Assembly: GCF_029893085.1 (NCBI RefSeq)
Contig: NZ_JARXWI010000001.1
Location: forward strand, 186,001-250,000
DNA from: Parabacteroides sp. PFB2-10
GTDB lineage: Bacteria; Bacteroidota; Bacteroidia; Bacteroidales; Tannerellaceae
DNA length: 64,000 bases
Direction of reading: 5' to 3'
In this document: one piece after another, positions 9,358 to 16,617 of the stretch
Numbering within the stretch: position 1 is the first letter of the stretch
How the letters are laid out: the number at the start of each line of letters is the position of its first letter
Made by a program: the position numbers and the translations under genes
Notes under the pieces: generated by a model
What the model was told of the DNA's origin: nothing
Databases searched by the model: none
Seen by the model: only the letters and a program-made list of their open reading frames with translations

Positions 9358-9603
9358 ATGCCAAACTTAACCAGTATGATAGTCATCACCTCCGCAGAAT
9401 TGCGCAATAATATGGAAAAATACCTGGATATGGCTAAAACACAAAAAGTGATTATCCAGCGTGGAAAGACAGAGACCTTTGTTTTGAGTGGTGGCGTGGT
9501 TGAACCGGATCTGGTACTGAAAGAAGCTATGACCGCTGAAGAGATGTTAGTCGGAATTGAAGAAGATGTCAGAGAGCTGTTCCGAAAGAACCATAAAGGA
9601 TGA
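9358..9603 (+). CDS. Phd/YefM-like antitoxin
   Basis: An 81-aa small protein with the N-terminal Phd/YefM pattern ITSAELRNNMEKYLDMAKT followed by KVIIQRGKTETFVL. It is a DNA-binding antitoxin that would neutralise the toxin encoded immediately downstream and autorepress the operon. ATG at 9376 (MIVITSAEL) is an equally plausible start, because family members usually begin there. Its stop overlaps the next ATG (ATGA at 9600-9603), the typical coupling of such pairs. The terminator at 9297-9326 isolates it from the upstream genes. Confidence 0.75.
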   Translation: MPNLTSMIVITSAELRNNMEKYLDMAKTQKVIIQRGKTETFVLSGGVVEPDLVLKEAMTAEEMLVGIEEDVRELFRKNHKG

Positions 9604-9788
9604 AAGTCTTATTCGCTCCTCAGGTTCGTTCGTATTTCCGGGAATTAATTGAAACCCTCTTTGAAAAGGAGTATTTTGGCTTTGAAGAGTCGGCCGTTCT
9701 CTATGTAAGGGAGTCCGCACAGAATGGCGAAACAATTTATCTGGTACGTTACATTAGCAACAACCATATCGTTTCGCAACATCTATAA
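9600..9788 (+). CDS. RelE/ParE-type toxin, apparently internally deleted
   Basis: A 62-aa frame starting inside the antitoxin stop. The first ~38 residues (APQVRSYFRELIETLFEKEY.FGFEESAVLYVRE) and the last ~18 (ETIYLVRYISNNHIVSQHL) match the two ends of the roughly 100-aa Bacteroidetes RelE/ParE toxin family. The middle part normally carrying a conserved RYGK..YAVF.K....WYVFF-like segment is absent. The junction falls around codons 38-43 and stays in frame. The product would lack much of the toxin core and is probably inactive. This rests on recalled family pattern, not on an alignment. It converges on the SDR gene with a 7-bp gap. Confidence 0.65.
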   Translation: MKVLFAPQVRSYFRELIETLFEKEYFGFEESAVLYVRESAQNGETIYLVRYISNNHIVSQHL

Positions 9789-9795
9789 AAAGCTT

Positions 9796-10806
9796 TTAAA
9801 GCCACCCTTCTTGACGATACCAGGCAATGGCTTCGGTCAGGCCGTCGCGCAGGCGGTAGTTTGGTTTGAAAGGCAGTTCATCCTGAAGCGGTTCAACTTC
9901 ACAAATCCAGTTGCGCTGCTTCAGGATTTTATATTTATCGCTGTTGAGCGTCATACTTTTCCCCATGATCTTGCCAATCAACTCGGAGAAGAGACAGGCC
10001 ACATAGACCAATCCACCCGGGATACGCATCCGCACCAGGTGTTTCTTCGGGAGCAGCTCCCGGATCATCTCCGCAAACTCCGTATCGGTATAGACATCAC
10101 CGTCGGCCACAAAGTAATGGCGGTTCACGATGGCCGGGTTTTCCAATGCCAGAAAGACGGCACGCGCCAGGTCTTTCACATAGATAAACGTGATACGCTG
10201 CGGCGTAAAGCCCACCGCAAAGTCGAACCCCGACTGTATGCTCTTGATCTCCATGAAATAGTCTTTGTCGCCCGGGCCGTAAACCCCTGTCGGCCGCATG
10301 ATAACGTAAGGGAAGTGGCTTTGCCGACGCACATACTCCTCCGCCATGCGTTTGCTTTCGCCATAGACGGTGTTAGGGCGTTGCGGATCCTCCAGGCGAA
10401 TAGGCGCAAACTCCTTTTCATCACCCATGCCATAAGCGCTCAGGCTACTCATCAGAAGGAATTTACGGGGCTGACAACCTGCTTGGGCTAAGGCATCGAT
10501 CAGGGCGCGGGTGTTTTCGGCATTTACCCGAAAGAAATCGGGCTTTTTCAGTGTTTTGGTCAGTCCCGCGTTGTGTACAACATAGTCCCATGCGCCATGT
10601 GTATCGGCAAATTTCTGCAATTGCGCGATCAATGTCTCTTCATTCTTATAGTTCAGGTCGATAAACCGGATGCGCTTATCCTGCAACCGCTCCCGACTGC
10701 TCGACGCACGCACGCCTGCCCATACTTCGTATCCGCGCGCCAACGCCTCCTCGACTAAGAAACTGCCGATAAAACCACTGGCGCCGGTAATCAATATTTT
10801 CTTCAT
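9796..10806 (-). CDS. NAD-dependent epimerase/dehydratase (extended SDR)
   Basis: A 336-aa extended short-chain dehydrogenase. The nucleotide-binding motif GASGFIG is near the N-terminus (ILITGASGFIGSFLVEEAL). The catalytic Ser is in LMSSLSAYG and the Tyr/Lys pair is in YGESK. A MRPTGVYGPGD segment is typical of nucleotide-sugar epimerases and related reductases. The substrate cannot be told from sequence. ATG at 10806 (MKKILITG) is chosen because family members begin there; the frame runs 10 codons further. It begins 4 bp after the znuC stop and is probably the last gene of the znuA-znuC transcript. Confidence 0.8.
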   Translation of the reverse strand: MKKILITGASGFIGSFLVEEALARGYEVWAGVRASSSRERLQDKRIRFIDLNYKNEETLIAQLQKFADTHGAWDYVVHNAGLTKTLKKPDFFRVNAENTRALIDALAQAGCQPRKFLLMSSLSAYGMGDEKEFAPIRLEDPQRPNTVYGESKRMAEEYVRRQSHFPYVIMRPTGVYGPGDKDYFMEIKSIQSGFDFAVGFTPQRITFIYVKDLARAVFLALENPAIVNRHYFVADGDVYTDTEFAEMIRELLPKKHLVRMRIPGGLVYVACLFSELIGKIMGKSMTLNSDKYKILKQRNWICEVEPLQDELPFKPNYRLRDGLTEAIAWYRQEGWL

Positions 10807-10810
10807 CGTT

Positions 10811-11584
10811 TCACTTTTCATGCGTATGTTCATCATGATTCTTTAAGACGCGATGAGGCAGATGCCCATGACCAATCAACTCGATCGGGCAGGCATACAC
10901 ATCGCCCAGCCACTCTTCACTCAGGTCGGAACCGGGATGATAGTGCAGGCTCTCGTTGACACAGGCGATGTTTTTCACCATCGGCAGGATGGTTCCCATA
11001 TCGTGGGAGACCAAAATAATGGCACTCTCCCGGTTGATCTCCTGCAATAGTTCGTAGAAACGTGACTCAAAGCGTTTGTCGACATAGGAATTGGGTTCGT
11101 CGAGGATAAGCAGTTGCGGGCGGGAGACCATGGCGCGTCCGAGCAGTACACGCTGCAACTGTCCGCCGGAGAGTTCGCCTATCGGGCGTGTTTCCAATTC
11201 TTCCAGACCCATTTGCTTGATTACCTCTTGGATCCTCTTTTCCTGCGTTTGTGAAAAGCGGCGAAACAACGGTTTTTCCGACGACAGGCCGGAGGAGATA
11301 ACCTCCCATACAGAGATGGGAAACTTTTTATCGATCTTGTTTATCTGAGGGAGATACCCGATTTTAAGCGAGGCTGTCTCCTTTTCTCGATCGAAGAACC
11401 TCTTCTCGCCCGCCGTAGGGGTGAGTAGGCCGAGAATCACTTTCAACAGCGTGGTCTTGCCGCCACCATTAGGACCTATGATACCCAGGAAATCATTCTC
11501 CCACACATCGAGGGAGACATCGCGGAGCACGACCTTCTCTCCGTATCCGGCGGTGATATGCCGCAGTTCAATCAGTTTATTCAT
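10811..11584 (-). CDS. znuC: Metal (zinc/manganese) ABC transporter ATP-binding protein
   Basis: A 257-aa ABC ATPase. Walker A is GPNGGGKTT, the signature is LSGGQLQRV, Walker B is LLILDEP, and the switch His is in LVSHD. It groups with ZnuC/MntB-type metal importers, and the C-terminus is His-rich (HPGSD, IGHGHLPHR, HDEHTHEK), which suggests metal handling. ATG at 11584 (MNKLIELRH) overlaps the end of the substrate-binding gene by 8 bp, so translation is probably coupled. The membrane permease expected beside it is missing from the window; the next gene is an SDR. Confidence 0.85.
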   Translation of the reverse strand: MNKLIELRHITAGYGEKVVLRDVSLDVWENDFLGIIGPNGGGKTTLLKVILGLLTPTAGEKRFFDREKETASLKIGYLPQINKIDKKFPISVWEVISSGLSSEKPLFRRFSQTQEKRIQEVIKQMGLEELETRPIGELSGGQLQRVLLGRAMVSRPQLLILDEPNSYVDKRFESRFYELLQEINRESAIILVSHDMGTILPMVKNIACVNESLHYHPGSDLSEEWLGDVYACPIELIGHGHLPHRVLKNHDEHTHEK

Positions 11585-12467
11585 GGGCAAGGGCTTCAGC
11601 AATATGAATCATTTCTTTACTCCAGTCGTAAGCCAACGGGTTGATGCGCACCAGGCGGCAACGGGTCTCTCGGGCAATAAGCTCCGCGTTTTTCTGATCA
11701 AACTCTTCCTGAATGAATACCACCTGCACATTATGATTGACCGCCGTATCCACCAGCTCTTTCAACTGGACAGGCGAAGGCTCTTTACCATCCATCTCGA
11801 TACAGAGCTGTTTCAGGTGGAATTCTTCCGCAAAATAGCTCAATGCCGGATGATAGATAATAAACGTACGGCTCAACAGTGGCTTTACTATTCCGGCAAT
11901 GGTCGTTTCAGTAACGTCTATTTCCGCCATCAGGTTGTTGTAATTTGTTTGATAATATTCGCTGTTTTCCGCATCTAATGCGACAAACGCCTCCAACATA
12001 TTGCGGGCGATAAGCCGGGCACCCTCCATGCTGCTCCAGATATGTGGATCTGTCGCCCCATGATGGTGATGGGCATCTTCATGTCCCCCCTCCTCTGAGG
12101 CGTGATCATGTCCGTGTTCCTCCCCTTCCAGGAAACCCATTCCCTGGGAAAGATCGAAAAAAGTGACTTGTGGATTGTTTTGTTTGATGCGGTCGATCCA
12201 GGCCTGTTCAAACCCAATCGGGCCAATCTGGAAGTAGGCGAGGCTTTCCCCGATGCGCACCATCTGCTGGGCGGTAGGATCGTAGGTCTCCGGGCTTTGT
12301 CCTGTCGGCACTACGGTATGGATCACAAACCGATCGCCCGCTATTTTCTCTGCGAAATAGCGCTGCGGTTCGATAGAGACGGATATGATTTGTTCTTCCT
12401 GAGTAACAGGCTTTTGCTTGCAGCCAACAAGCATTAACACACAAAGAAGGAAGTGTATCGGTTTCAT
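11577..12467 (-). CDS. znuA: Zinc ABC transporter substrate-binding lipoprotein
   Basis: A 296-aa cluster A-I metal-binding protein of the ZnuA/TroA family. It delivers Zn2+ (or Mn2+) to an ABC importer. Signal and lipobox are MKPIHFLLCVLMLVGC, so it is anchored as a lipoprotein. A His/Asp/Glu-rich loop (EHGHDHASEEGGHEDAHHHH) before DPHIW is the hallmark of zinc-specific members. Further ligands are expected in the IIYHPAL segment and near the C-terminal FIQEEFD. The start at 12467 is supported by a TAAATTTG box at 12483-12490 lying inside the longer open frame. Confidence 0.9.
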   Translation of the reverse strand: MKPIHFLLCVLMLVGCKQKPVTQEEQIISVSIEPQRYFAEKIAGDRFVIHTVVPTGQSPETYDPTAQQMVRIGESLAYFQIGPIGFEQAWIDRIKQNNPQVTFFDLSQGMGFLEGEEHGHDHASEEGGHEDAHHHHGATDPHIWSSMEGARLIARNMLEAFVALDAENSEYYQTNYNNLMAEIDVTETTIAGIVKPLLSRTFIIYHPALSYFAEEFHLKQLCIEMDGKEPSPVQLKELVDTAVNHNVQVVFIQEEFDQKNAELIARETRCRLVRINPLAYDWSKEMIHIAEALAHE

Positions 12468-12482
12468 ACATTCAGTTTTGTG

Positions 12483-12490
12483 CAAATTTA
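12483..12490 (-). promoter_or_regulatory. -7 box (TAAATTTG) of znuA operon
   Basis: TAnnTTTG match 15 nt upstream of the znuA ATG. No Zur-type palindrome was evident nearby. Confidence 0.5.
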
Positions 12491-12508
12491 CATAAAATTC
12501 GCCGGATA

Positions 12509-12877
12509 TCAGCTGATGCTCTTCCCAAAAGGCGCCAGCGCCAATGCTGCCAATTTGAAGTGTTGCCGGCCAAAAGGAATACCGATAATCGTAATACAAA
12601 GCAAAATACCGAACAACAGATGGGTCAGACAGATCCAGATCCCTCCCAGAAAGATCCAGATCACATTCATCAACAGGTTGAGGCAGCCGCCATTATTACC
12701 CGAATCGGTGACCTTGCAACCGAAAGGCCACAAGGCTACACGCGCCATCTTGATGGTTTGCAGTCCGAACGGAATGCCGATAATCGTGACCATCATCAAG
12801 AAGCTGGAAATAATATATTCGATCGCTGTGATGATGCCGCCGCATAAAAGCCAAAGCAGGTTCCCTACTGTTTTCAT
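12509..12877 (-). CDS. yccF: YccF family inner-membrane protein
   Basis: A 122-aa membrane protein made of two YccF domains. Each contains hydrophobic helices and the motif ITIIGIPFG or VTIIGIPFG followed by a Q-x-x-K/F-x-x-x-L/A-x-L segment. Function is unknown; the family is often annotated as a DUF307 inner-membrane protein. Its ATG overlaps the stop of the upstream M23 peptidase gene (ATGA), so the two are co-translated. Confidence 0.85.
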   Translation of the reverse strand: MKTVGNLLWLLCGGIITAIEYIISSFLMMVTIIGIPFGLQTIKMARVALWPFGCKVTDSGNNGGCLNLLMNVIWIFLGGIWICLTHLLFGILLCITIIGIPFGRQHFKLAALALAPFGKSIS

Positions 12878-14178
12878 ATTGCTTCGTTGTTTAGGTGGTT
12901 TTCGTTTTCTTCTCCTATAGAAGAAGACGGGATAGTGTTGGATTGTGTGACACGAAAGCTATCTATTTCTGCCAGAAGCTGTGCTTTTACCACCTGAAAG
13001 CTATCCATCAGTTCCGGTCTCACCGGATAAGAAGGAGGCGACTCCATGGTCTCCGGATTGATGGGCTGTCCGTTTTTATGTACCCGGAAATCGAGGTGTG
13101 GCCCGGTAGAAAGGCCGGTGGAACCGACATAACCGATCACCTCGCCTTGCTTCACCCGCTTGCCGACCGCCAATCCTTTGGCAAAACCGCGCAGGTGCAT
13201 ATAGGTGGTTGTGTAGACCGCATTGTGTTTGATCTTCACATAATTGCCACCGCCACCTGCCTGGAAGGCTTTGGTCACTACCGTTCCGTCGCCGATGCTT
13301 TTGACCTCCGTTCCAGCCGGTGCCGCATAGTCCACCCCATGATGTGCCCGGTATTTTTTCAGTACCGGGTGGAAACGGGCATTGGAAAAGCGCGAAGAGA
13401 TGCGCGAGTATTGAAGCGGTGCTTTCAGGAATGCCTTGCGCAGGCTGTTCCCTTCGACGTCGAAGAACTCCGAAAGGCTATCTTGCACAAACGGAATAGC
13501 GACAAACTCTTTCCCCTGATGCGTGAAGATAGCCCCTTCGATCGATGCAATATTGAGCGAAGTCGTATCGTCGATAAACGCCTCCTGATAGATCACCTGG
13601 AAAGAGTCGCCCTCTTTCACACCGAAGAAGTCGATCTGCCAGGCATACACATCGGAGAGATCGAGCGCCAACAGGGGGCTGACCCCTTTGTCGCTGATCA
13701 CATTCCACAGGGAAGAGGTGATCGTCCCCTCTACATATTTCCTTTGCAACGTAATCGGTTTATCGAAGGTATAGGCACAGAGGCTATCGCCCGTGAAATC
13801 GATAATGGCATAGTTGATCAGGGATTTGGCGAAAGCAATATGGCTCACCGCCTGAAGCGTATCCTGCGTCTTGAAAACCGTGTAATGCATACCCGCCCGC
13901 AATTTGGTCGGATCGAGTACCTCCGCGCAGGCGCGGCATATCCGGTCGGATTCGTTTGGACTAAATCCCAACCGCTTGAATATGGCCGCCAGGTTATCGC
14001 CCGGACGTATCAATTCCTCTTCCGTATCTAAGGAATCAATGCAAATACCATATTGGTAGATATGCGAGAGGGTATCGACTGCTTCTTCGTCCGGCAAGAC
14101 CTCTTGCTGAACAGATTTTTTACAGGAAAAGGAGAACACCAGTAGTAGAACTATCCCAAGAATGTATGTACGATTCAT
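12874..14178 (-). CDS. M23 family peptidoglycan endopeptidase lipoprotein
   Basis: A 434-aa predicted lipoprotein (lipobox LVFSFSC) with a C-terminal LytM/M23 domain (~280-385). An OapA/LysM-like N-terminal region (LIRPGDNLAAIFKRLGFS) probably binds peptidoglycan. The fold would cleave peptide cross-links. The first metal motif HxxxD is intact (HHGVDYAAPAGT). The second is HLD (STGPHLDFRVH) instead of the usual HxH, so the second His ligand is replaced by Asp. I have the impression other Bacteroidetes share this. It is first in a short operon with yccF. Two candidate -7 boxes lie just upstream. Confidence 0.85.
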   Translation of the reverse strand: MNRTYILGIVLLLVFSFSCKKSVQQEVLPDEEAVDTLSHIYQYGICIDSLDTEEELIRPGDNLAAIFKRLGFSPNESDRICRACAEVLDPTKLRAGMHYTVFKTQDTLQAVSHIAFAKSLINYAIIDFTGDSLCAYTFDKPITLQRKYVEGTITSSLWNVISDKGVSPLLALDLSDVYAWQIDFFGVKEGDSFQVIYQEAFIDDTTSLNIASIEGAIFTHQGKEFVAIPFVQDSLSEFFDVEGNSLRKAFLKAPLQYSRISSRFSNARFHPVLKKYRAHHGVDYAAPAGTEVKSIGDGTVVTKAFQAGGGGNYVKIKHNAVYTTTYMHLRGFAKGLAVGKRVKQGEVIGYVGSTGLSTGPHLDFRVHKNGQPINPETMESPPSYPVRPELMDSFQVVKAQLLAEIDSFRVTQSNTIPSSSIGEENENHLNNEAI

Positions 14179-14195
14179 CTATTTTATTTTCTGCG

Positions 14196-14211
14196 CAAAA
14201 GTACAAAGATA
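14196..14211 (-). promoter_or_regulatory. Two abutting -7 boxes of M23 peptidase gene
   Basis: TACTTTTG (14196-14203) and TATCTTTG (14204-14211) on the minus strand are back to back, 17 and 25 nt before the ATG. Either could be the promoter. Confidence 0.5.
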
Positions 14212-14327
14212 GTAGGCAAGGGGGAATAGATCTGTTAATATTCGCTAAAACAACCCTTAGTTCTAAACAAATCAAGCTCGAAATGCGTCTTACAGTAAAC
14301 TGATTAATTTTGAAAGAGTATAGAAAA

Positions 14328-14753
14328 ATGAAAAAAGTAATGTTTTTTATGTTGAGCATCGCCTTTACATTAGGCGTGATGTCTTCCTGTTCTGAAGTGA
14401 AAGTAGACGCCAAGAAGCTGGAAGGGAAGTGGAATATTATTGAAGTGGATGGACAGGAAGCGAAAGCGGAAAAGCAACCCTTCATAGAGTTTAAAATGGC
14501 AGACGGACGTATTCACGGGAATGCTGGTTGTAACACCTTCAACTCGGCGATCACAATGGATGCCAAGAACCATTCTGCCTTTACGGTGAAAATGCCTATT
14601 TCAACCATGATGGCTTGTCCGGATATGCAAACCGAGCAACTGATCATGCGTACGTTAGACAAACTGGCCGGCGTGAAAGCCAATAAGGACAAAACGAAAT
14701 ATGACCTTGTAGACAAAGACGGCAAAGTAGTTATGGTGATTCAGAAGCCATAA
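14328..14753 (+). CDS. META-domain (HslJ-like) lipoprotein
   Basis: A 141-aa lipoprotein (signal MKKVMFFMLSIAFTLGVMSSC) with one META domain. Key patterns are LEGKWNIIEVDGQ, the glycine-Cys loop GNAGCNTFNS, and MPISTMMACPDMQTEQ. HslJ-type META proteins are heat- or novobiocin-linked envelope proteins of unclear biochemical role. The ATG at 14328 is used; a TTG six codons earlier has no merit. It is a single gene with its own terminator. Confidence 0.85.
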   Translation: MKKVMFFMLSIAFTLGVMSSCSEVKVDAKKLEGKWNIIEVDGQEAKAEKQPFIEFKMADGRIHGNAGCNTFNSAITMDAKNHSAFTVKMPISTMMACPDMQTEQLIMRTLDKLAGVKANKDKTKYDLVDKDGKVVMVIQKP

Positions 14754-14782
14754 GTAGATTATTATAGAATAGTTCAAATAGA

Positions 14783-14822
14783 AAAAGGTCTTAAGGAACT
14801 CAATCCTTAAGACCTTTTCGTT
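14783..14822 (+). terminator. Terminator after META-domain gene
   Basis: A perfect 15-bp stem (14783-14797 with 14804-14818) with a 6-nt loop ends in Ts. Confidence 0.85.
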
Positions 14823-14877
14823 TTATTCTCAGCGGAAATCCCCCCTATCGTAGTTAGCTATTGTGTGAATAATTGCG

Positions 14878-14885
14878 TACTTTTG
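14878..14885 (+). promoter_or_regulatory. -7 box (TACTTTTG) of fumarase gene
   Basis: TAnnTTTG match 42 nt before the fumarase ATG. A weak TTAG lies 20 nt upstream in the -33 position. Confidence 0.5.
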
Positions 14886-14927
14886 CAGCTATTGAAAAAT
14901 CAATTAAAAAACTAATAGTTAAGTGAT

Positions 14928-16568
14928 ATGGCAACACCTCCTTTTAAGTATCAGGAACCGTTCCCTATGGGGAAAGACACGACCGAGTACTATCTGTTGA
15001 CAGATGAACATGTTTCGGTAAGTGAGTTTGAAGGAAAAGAAATGTTGAAAGTAGAAGCAGAAGGGCTGACAAAACTGACGAAGGCCTGCTTCCATGATGT
15101 GGCGTTTTATCTCCGCCCGGATCACCAGCAACAGGTGGCTAACATCCTGTCTGATCCCGAGGCAAGCGATAACGATAAGTTTGTGGCGCTTACCTTCCTT
15201 CAGAACGCGGAAGTATCGGCCAAAGGGCAGCTTCCTTTCTGCCAGGACACGGGAACGGCTATTATCGTAGCCAAGAAAGGACAACAGGTATGGACCGGCT
15301 ATAACGACGCCGAAGCGATGTCGAAAGGGGTATATGAAACCTATACCGAAGACAACCTGCGCTATTCCCAGAATGTGCCTTTAAATATGTACGACGAAAA
15401 GAATACCGGAACCAACCTGCCGGCACAGATCGATATGTATGCCACAGAGGGGATGGAATATAAATTCCTTTGCGTAGCCAAAGGGGGTGGATCGGCCAAC
15501 AAGACCTATCTGTTCCAGGAAACAAAAGCGCTGTTGAATCCCGATACCTTGGTTCCTTTCTTAGTGGAAAAGATGAAGACACTGGGGACGGCAGCCTGCC
15601 CTCCGTATCATATCGCGTTTGTGATCGGTGGCACATCGGCCGAAACCAACCTGAAAACGGTGAAGCTGGCCTCTGCACATTACTACGACAGCCTTCCGAC
15701 CAAAGGCAACGAAGGAGGCCAGGCTTTCCGCGATATCGAGCTGGAAAAGAAGGTATTGGAAGAGGCACAGTGCATGGGTCTGGGCGCTCAGTTTGGCGGT
15801 AAATATTTTGCACACGATATCCGCATTATCCGTTTGCCACGCCATGGCGCTTCCTGCCCGGTGGGTATGGGTGTTTCCTGCTCGGCCGACCGCAACATCA
15901 AAGCGAAGATCAACAAAGAAGGAATCTGGATTGAGAAGCTGGAAACCAATCCCGGCCGCCTGATTCCGGAAGAATACCGCAAAGCAGGCGAAGGCCATGT
16001 CGTGAAGATCGACCTCAACCAGCCGATGGCGGATATCCTGAAAGAACTGGATAAATATCCGGTATCTACCCGCCTATCGTTGAGCGGAACCATTATCGTT
16101 GGACGCGACATAGCGCATGCTAAACTGAAAGAACGCTTAGACCGTGGAGAAGGTTTGCCACAATACATCAAAGACCATCCGATCTATTACGCCGGCCCGG
16201 CGAAGACACCGAAAGGCATGCCTTCCGGCTCGTTTGGTCCGACAACGGCGGGACGTATGGACTCGTACGTGGATCTGTTCCAGGCAAACGGCGGCAGCAT
16301 GATTATGATTGCCAAAGGAAACCGCAGCCAGCAGGTGACCGATGCCTGCCATAAACACGGCGGATTCTACCTGGGAAGTGTCGGAGGCCCGGCCGCTATC
16401 CTGGCACAAGACAGTATCAAAAAGGTGGAATGTCTGGAATACCCCGAATTGGGCATGGAAGCCATCTGGAAGATCGAAGTAGAAAATTTCCCGGCATTTA
16501 TCCTGGTCGACAACAAAGGAAATGATTTCTTCAAGCAATTGAAACCTCGTTGTCCGATGAGTAAATAA
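14928..16568 (+). CDS. fumB: Class I fumarate hydratase (iron-sulfur)
   Basis: A 546-aa homodimeric [4Fe-4S] fumarase that interconverts fumarate and malate. In Bacteroidales it serves the reductive branch to succinate. The alpha region has the Cys in LPFCQDTGT, and [12 protein letters not shown] is conserved. The other cluster ligands sit in [19 protein letters not shown]. The beta region starts near [18 protein letters not shown], with [27 protein letters not shown] diagnostic. Length is normal for the single-chain FumA/FumB type. It is transcribed alone between two terminators. Confidence 0.95.
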   Translation: MATPPFKYQEPFPMGKDTTEYYLLTDEHVSVSEFEGKEMLKVEAEGLTKLTKACFHDVAFYLRPDHQQQVANILSDPEASDNDKFVALTFLQNAEVSAKGQLPFCQDTGTAIIVAKKGQQVWTGYNDAEAMSKGVYETYTEDNLRYSQNVPLNMYDEKNTGTNLPAQIDMYATEGMEYKFLCVAKGGGSANKTYLFQETKALLNPDTLVPFLVEKMKTLGTAACPPYHIAFVIGGTSAETNLKTVKLASAHYYDSLPTKGNEGGQAFRDIELEKKVLEEAQCMGLGAQFGGKYFAHDIRIIRLPRHGASCPVGMGVSCSADRNIKAKINKEGIWIEKLETNPGRLIPEEYRKAGEGHVVKIDLNQPMADILKELDKYPVSTRLSLSGTIIVGRDIAHAKLKERLDRGEGLPQYIKDHPIYYAGPAKTPKGMPSGSFGPTTAGRMDSYVDLFQANGGSMIMIAKGNRSQQVTDACHKHGGFYLGSVGGPAAILAQDSIKKVECLEYPELGMEAIWKIEVENFPAFILVDNKGNDFFKQLKPRCPMSK

Positions 16569-16582
16569 TTTTTTTTGAGGTG

Positions 16583-16617
16583 GTCCTCAGTCGCAAAGCG
16601 GCTGAGGACTACTTTTA
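16583..16617. terminator. Bidirectional terminator between fumarase and acyl-CoA ligase
   Basis: A 12-bp stem (16583-16594 with 16598-16609, one G-U pair) with loop AAA lies between convergent genes. T-rich sequence is on the right side and A/T-rich on the left. Confidence 0.75.

Noticed and set aside
9724-10491. 255-codon plus-strand open frame opposite the SDR gene
   Set aside because: Shadow frame overlapping the toxin end; no family resemblance.
12895-14031. 378-codon plus-strand open frame opposite the M23 peptidase
   Set aside because: Shadow frame; the minus-strand protein has clear lipobox and catalytic motifs.
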